NCBI GenBank assembly: GCA_012960755.1
Contig: DUAT01000094.1
Span: 186,001-250,000, forward strand
DNA length: 64,000 bases
From: Gammaproteobacteria bacterium
GTDB taxonomy: Bacteria > Pseudomonadota > Gammaproteobacteria > Pseudomonadales > Azotimanducaceae_A
Direction of reading: 5' to 3'
Shown here: positions 61,574 through 64,000 of the stretch, in pieces
How positions within the stretch are numbered: the stretch's first letter is position 1
How the letters are laid out: every line of letters begins with the position of its first letter
Made by a program: the position numbers and the translations under genes
Notes under the pieces: model-generated
The model's database searches: none
Seen by the model: only the letters and a program-made list of their open reading frames with translations
Told to the model about the DNA's origin: nothing

Positions 61574-63769
61574 ATGGAATCTTCGATCGTCGCACATGGT
61601 GCTATTATAGCCCTGGATTTAATGGTAGCTGTCGCGATTTGGCTCAACTATCGAAACTCGCTGCGAAGTTACCTCGCCTACGCGGCGGCCGCAGCTATGG
61701 TCGATGCATTCCGCCAGACATGTAATCTGGTGATTGGTGCCCATCCTGATATTTCGCCGCTGTTTTTCCTTTCCGGTTTTGCACAGTACTTATCTACATT
61801 GTTGTTCCTGATTGCTTGGAACGAAGCCAGGGAGGAAGAGATTAATATTTCCAGGATCCTGATCGGGTTCTTGACATTGTTTGTAGCGATGTCTTTCTAT
61901 TTTTGGATAGCGGGATTTACGAATACTGTCAGTGATTGGTACCTATATTACTTACCGCTGTTGTTAGTCTCCTCGTTGCTGTTTAGAGAGTGGATGCTGA
62001 TTGATAATACTTGGATTCAAGTCCGGGGGTTTCTGTTTGTATGCACTGCTGGTCTAGTACTTGTTCGGTTCTGGATTCCAGCGCATCGTGAATCAGGTGA
62101 GCTGTTTTACCTGACCTATTATCTCGAAGCGGTTACTTATCCGATAGCCCTGGGTACGATGATCGTTTACGCAATGGAAGAAACGCATCGAAAGGTGCAG
62201 GAACTTCTTGCGCAGCGAGTTTGTGCAGAGAGGGATTTGCAGTTTATTTTGGACAGGTCTGCGGATTCGATCCTCGTGACGAACGAAAGTGGGGTGTTTA
62301 CCACGTGGAACATAAGGAGTGAAGAACAGTTTGGCTTTACGGCGCAGGAAGCGATAGGCAAACTCAAAATATGGGATTTGCTGACTTCTACTCATCAGCT
62401 GCCAGAACCCGCCGAAAGTATTGAGATCGAAGACGTTGCCCAGCGTAAAGATGGGTCCAATGTTACTGTCAGAATCAGGGCTCAAGCTTCGAATCGTGAC
62501 GGAGAAAAATATTGTGTCTATGTCATCCAGGATTTAAGTAAAGAAAACGAGCTCAAGCGACAAAACCAGATATTTGAACAACGCCTGCAACAGTCCCAGA
62601 AACTCGAAAGCCTCGGTGTGCTGGCAGGTGGCATCGCTCACGACTTTAACAACCTGCTAGCGACAATTATGGGGTATGCGGGAATTGCGCAGGCAGATGA
62701 CGTTGACAAGTTGAATGATCATCTGGACCATATATTGCTCGCTTCAGAAAAAGCTTCACAACTTACTGAACAAATGCTCACCTACGCCGGGCAGGGTCCT
62801 TATGATCCGAGTCCGATGGAGTTGAACAAAACCATCGAAGACATGATACCGTTGTTAGTACCGGTAATTGCACCTAATGCAAAGTTGGAATTTTTCCCTG
62901 GAGATGAAGATGTCTGGCTGATGGGGGAAGCGAGCCAGATTGACCAGATTGTCATGAATCTTGTGATGAACGCATCGGAGAGCCTGGAGGGAAAGGCGGG
63001 CGCCATCAGCATAAGAACGGGCAGATGGAATGTGAACCGTGAAACCCTCAACCGGAGCTTGTTCGGTAATTCTATGGAGCCTGGGGAATACGCGTTCATG
63101 AAGATCAATGATTCGGGCAGTGGCATGGACGCAGAAACCCAGGCACATCTGTTCGATCCATTCTTCTCCACCAAATTTACGGGTCGTGGGCTCGGGATGG
63201 CGACTGTCGCCGGGATCACTAAACGTCACAATGCGGCAATAAATGTTAACAGTAAATTAAATAGTGGGACCAATTTCGTTTTCTATTTCAAACCCTGTGA
63301 AAAACTCCTGGTCGAAACAGCCGCCAATGAGGTCGACAGCAGCTACGCAGTCAAAAAAACAATTCTCATACTCGATGATGATGAAGATCTTCTTCGAATG
63401 TGCCAGGAAATGCTCGAGTTTAGTGGCTTCAAGGTGATTACTATGCAGCAAGGTGAGGCTGCTTTGAGCTGTTTGGAAGAGCAGCCAGACATTGATGTGT
63501 TGGTGTTTGACTGCACACTTCCGGGGCGTACGGGACCTGAACTTTATGCGCAACTGCTTGAGAAAGGAATACAGATCCCGGTTGTTTTCTTTAGCGGCTA
63601 CACCGAAGGCCAGGTAAGTGGAGGCATTAGCCCTGAGTGGGCAGTCGAGTTTCTCCACAAGCCTTTTCGCCAAAACGATCTATTGCGGGCAGTCGGCAAT
63701 CTGCTTGTACCAAGAGATGCTGGTGAGGTGACTACGGTTAGTACTCTTGAATCATCTGGTAAGCTCTGA
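61574..63769 (+). CDS. Membrane-bound hybrid histidine kinase with PAS and receiver domains
   Basis: Roughly 731 residues from ATG 61574. Six to seven membrane helices (about residues 5-200) are followed by one PAS domain (about 215-325), the H-box LAGGIAHDFNNLLATIMGYA with an intact His, an ATPase domain (MNASESLEGK, NDSGSGMD, TGRGLGMATV), and a C-terminal receiver with LILDDDED and acceptor Asp in VFDCTLPGRTG. It is thus a complete hybrid kinase, unlike the degenerate sensor at 35101. A TTG at 61514 is an alternative start. It has no partner regulator in the window; an amidohydrolase gene follows. Confidence 0.88.
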   Translation: MESSIVAHGAIIALDLMVAVAIWLNYRNSLRSYLAYAAAAAMVDAFRQTCNLVIGAHPDISPLFFLSGFAQYLSTLLFLIAWNEAREEEINISRILIGFLTLFVAMSFYFWIAGFTNTVSDWYLYYLPLLLVSSLLFREWMLIDNTWIQVRGFLFVCTAGLVLVRFWIPAHRESGELFYLTYYLEAVTYPIALGTMIVYAMEETHRKVQELLAQRVCAERDLQFILDRSADSILVTNESGVFTTWNIRSEEQFGFTAQEAIGKLKIWDLLTSTHQLPEPAESIEIEDVAQRKDGSNVTVRIRAQASNRDGEKYCVYVIQDLSKENELKRQNQIFEQRLQQSQKLESLGVLAGGIAHDFNNLLATIMGYAGIAQADDVDKLNDHLDHILLASEKASQLTEQMLTYAGQGPYDPSPMELNKTIEDMIPLLVPVIAPNAKLEFFPGDEDVWLMGEASQIDQIVMNLVMNASESLEGKAGAISIRTGRWNVNRETLNRSLFGNSMEPGEYAFMKINDSGSGMDAETQAHLFDPFFSTKFTGRGLGMATVAGITKRHNAAINVNSKLNSGTNFVFYFKPCEKLLVETAANEVDSSYAVKKTILILDDDEDLLRMCQEMLEFSGFKVITMQQGEAALSCLEEQPDIDVLVFDCTLPGRTGPELYAQLLEKGIQIPVVFFSGYTEGQVSGGISPEWAVEFLHKPFRQNDLLRAVGNLLVPRDAGEVTTVSTLESSGKL

Positions 63770-63800
63770 ACCCGTCAATTTGATGTAGACGGAGTACGAC

Positions 63801-64000
63801 ATGCAAGCACCTGTTGTAGATTGTGATTCACATGTAATGGAACCTGCGAACCTCTGGCAGAATTATCTTGAGCCAAAGTACCGGGATCGAGCCATAAGAA
63901 TCGAGGAAATTGATGGCATAGAGACACTGATCATAGGCGAGCAGAAAATGCTGGAGGGTCGTCTTGCCGGTTTGGGTGGTGCGCACTTACCAAGGGATCA
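63801..64000 (+). CDS. Amidohydrolase-family protein (partial, runs off the window)
   Basis: The first 66 codons, MQAPVVDCDSHVMEPANLW then YLEPKYRDRAIRI, match the N-terminus of amidohydrolase 2 type metal-dependent hydrolases or decarboxylases, with the DSHVMEP motif supplying a metal-binding His. GGAG lies about six bases before the ATG. Only the 5' end is present, so specificity and completeness cannot be judged. Confidence 0.82.
   Translation, partial: MQAPVVDCDSHVMEPANLWQNYLEPKYRDRAIRIEEIDGIETLIIGEQKMLEGRLAGLGGAHLPRD

Noticed and set aside
1..64000. tRNA, rRNA, CRISPR arrays, prophage or intact insertion sequences
   Set aside because: I saw no cloverleaf with a TTCGANTC arm, no regularly spaced repeats, no phage structural genes and no transposase reading frame; short RNA genes could still be missed by eye.

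Overview
The window looks like chromosomal DNA of an uncultured, probably marine or sediment gammaproteobacterium. The pointers are a ydbH-ynbE-ydbL outer-membrane lipid-transport operon, an InaA/WaaP-like kinase, a DksA-type zinc finger protein, many lipoprotein signal peptides, and an accessory load of esterases, phytanoyl-CoA dioxygenases, acyl-CoA dehydrogenases and PQQ enzymes typical of aerobic heterotrophs. Genes are densely packed. I see no rRNA, tRNA, CRISPR array or intact transposase. No taxonomic marker gene is present, so the placement is an inference.

Layout. 0-4.4 kb is a loose, repeat-rich stretch: a membrane protein, an ArsR/AHSA1 pair with a strong operator, a SAICAR synthetase (purC) bracketed by copies of a short dispersed repeat, a lipoprotein whose C-terminus is made by a REP-like element, and gene debris. 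4.4-7.4 kb is a + strand run of an InaA-like kinase, a cupin and a long aromatic amino acid hydroxylase. 7.4-13.8 kb is a - strand block of quinone oxidoreductase, three alpha/beta hydrolases, PaiB and MetY. 14.0-16.8 kb is ydbH-ynbE-ydbL, with ydbH apparently using an ATT start. 16.8-25 kb holds a MATE pump, FetB-like permease, slipin plus GntR regulator under a perfect palindrome, SDR, DUF3179, ABC exporter and TetR. 25-33.5 kb holds a PhyH dioxygenase, Gfo/Idh oxidoreductase, Sfp-type phosphopantetheinyl transferase, serine hydrolase, acyl-CoA dehydrogenase, DksA-like protein, a phosphatase lipoprotein and a PHP hydrolase. 33.5-42.2 kb holds an amidase, a hybrid sensor protein whose phospho-accepting His is replaced by Leu, and an RND pump with adaptor. 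42.4-46.1 kb is a WD40-lactonase-PhyH operon, divergent from an acyl-CoA dehydrogenase, cytochrome b561 and YceI run. 48.5-56.5 kb is a - strand catabolic operon (PhyH, PQQ dehydrogenase, penicillin-type acylase, serine hydrolase, GPH transporter). 56.6-61.3 kb holds a MerB-like gene, a dimethylformamidase-like protein, an MFS transporter and an EthD protein. A second hybrid kinase and a truncated amidohydrolase close the window.

The most striking observation is at 56634-57341. Two reading frames in the same frame are separated by a single TGA. Together they match an organomercurial lyase (MerB) from end to end. The TGA falls where MerB has its second catalytic cysteine (Cys159). About 14 bases downstream of the TGA is a stem-loop of 6 bp with a CGTG apical loop, at the spacing of a bacterial SECIS. 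I read this as one gene for a selenocysteine-containing MerB-like lyase that ordinary gene calling splits in two. Proof needs selA/selB/selC/selD elsewhere in the genome and homologues with Cys at that position.
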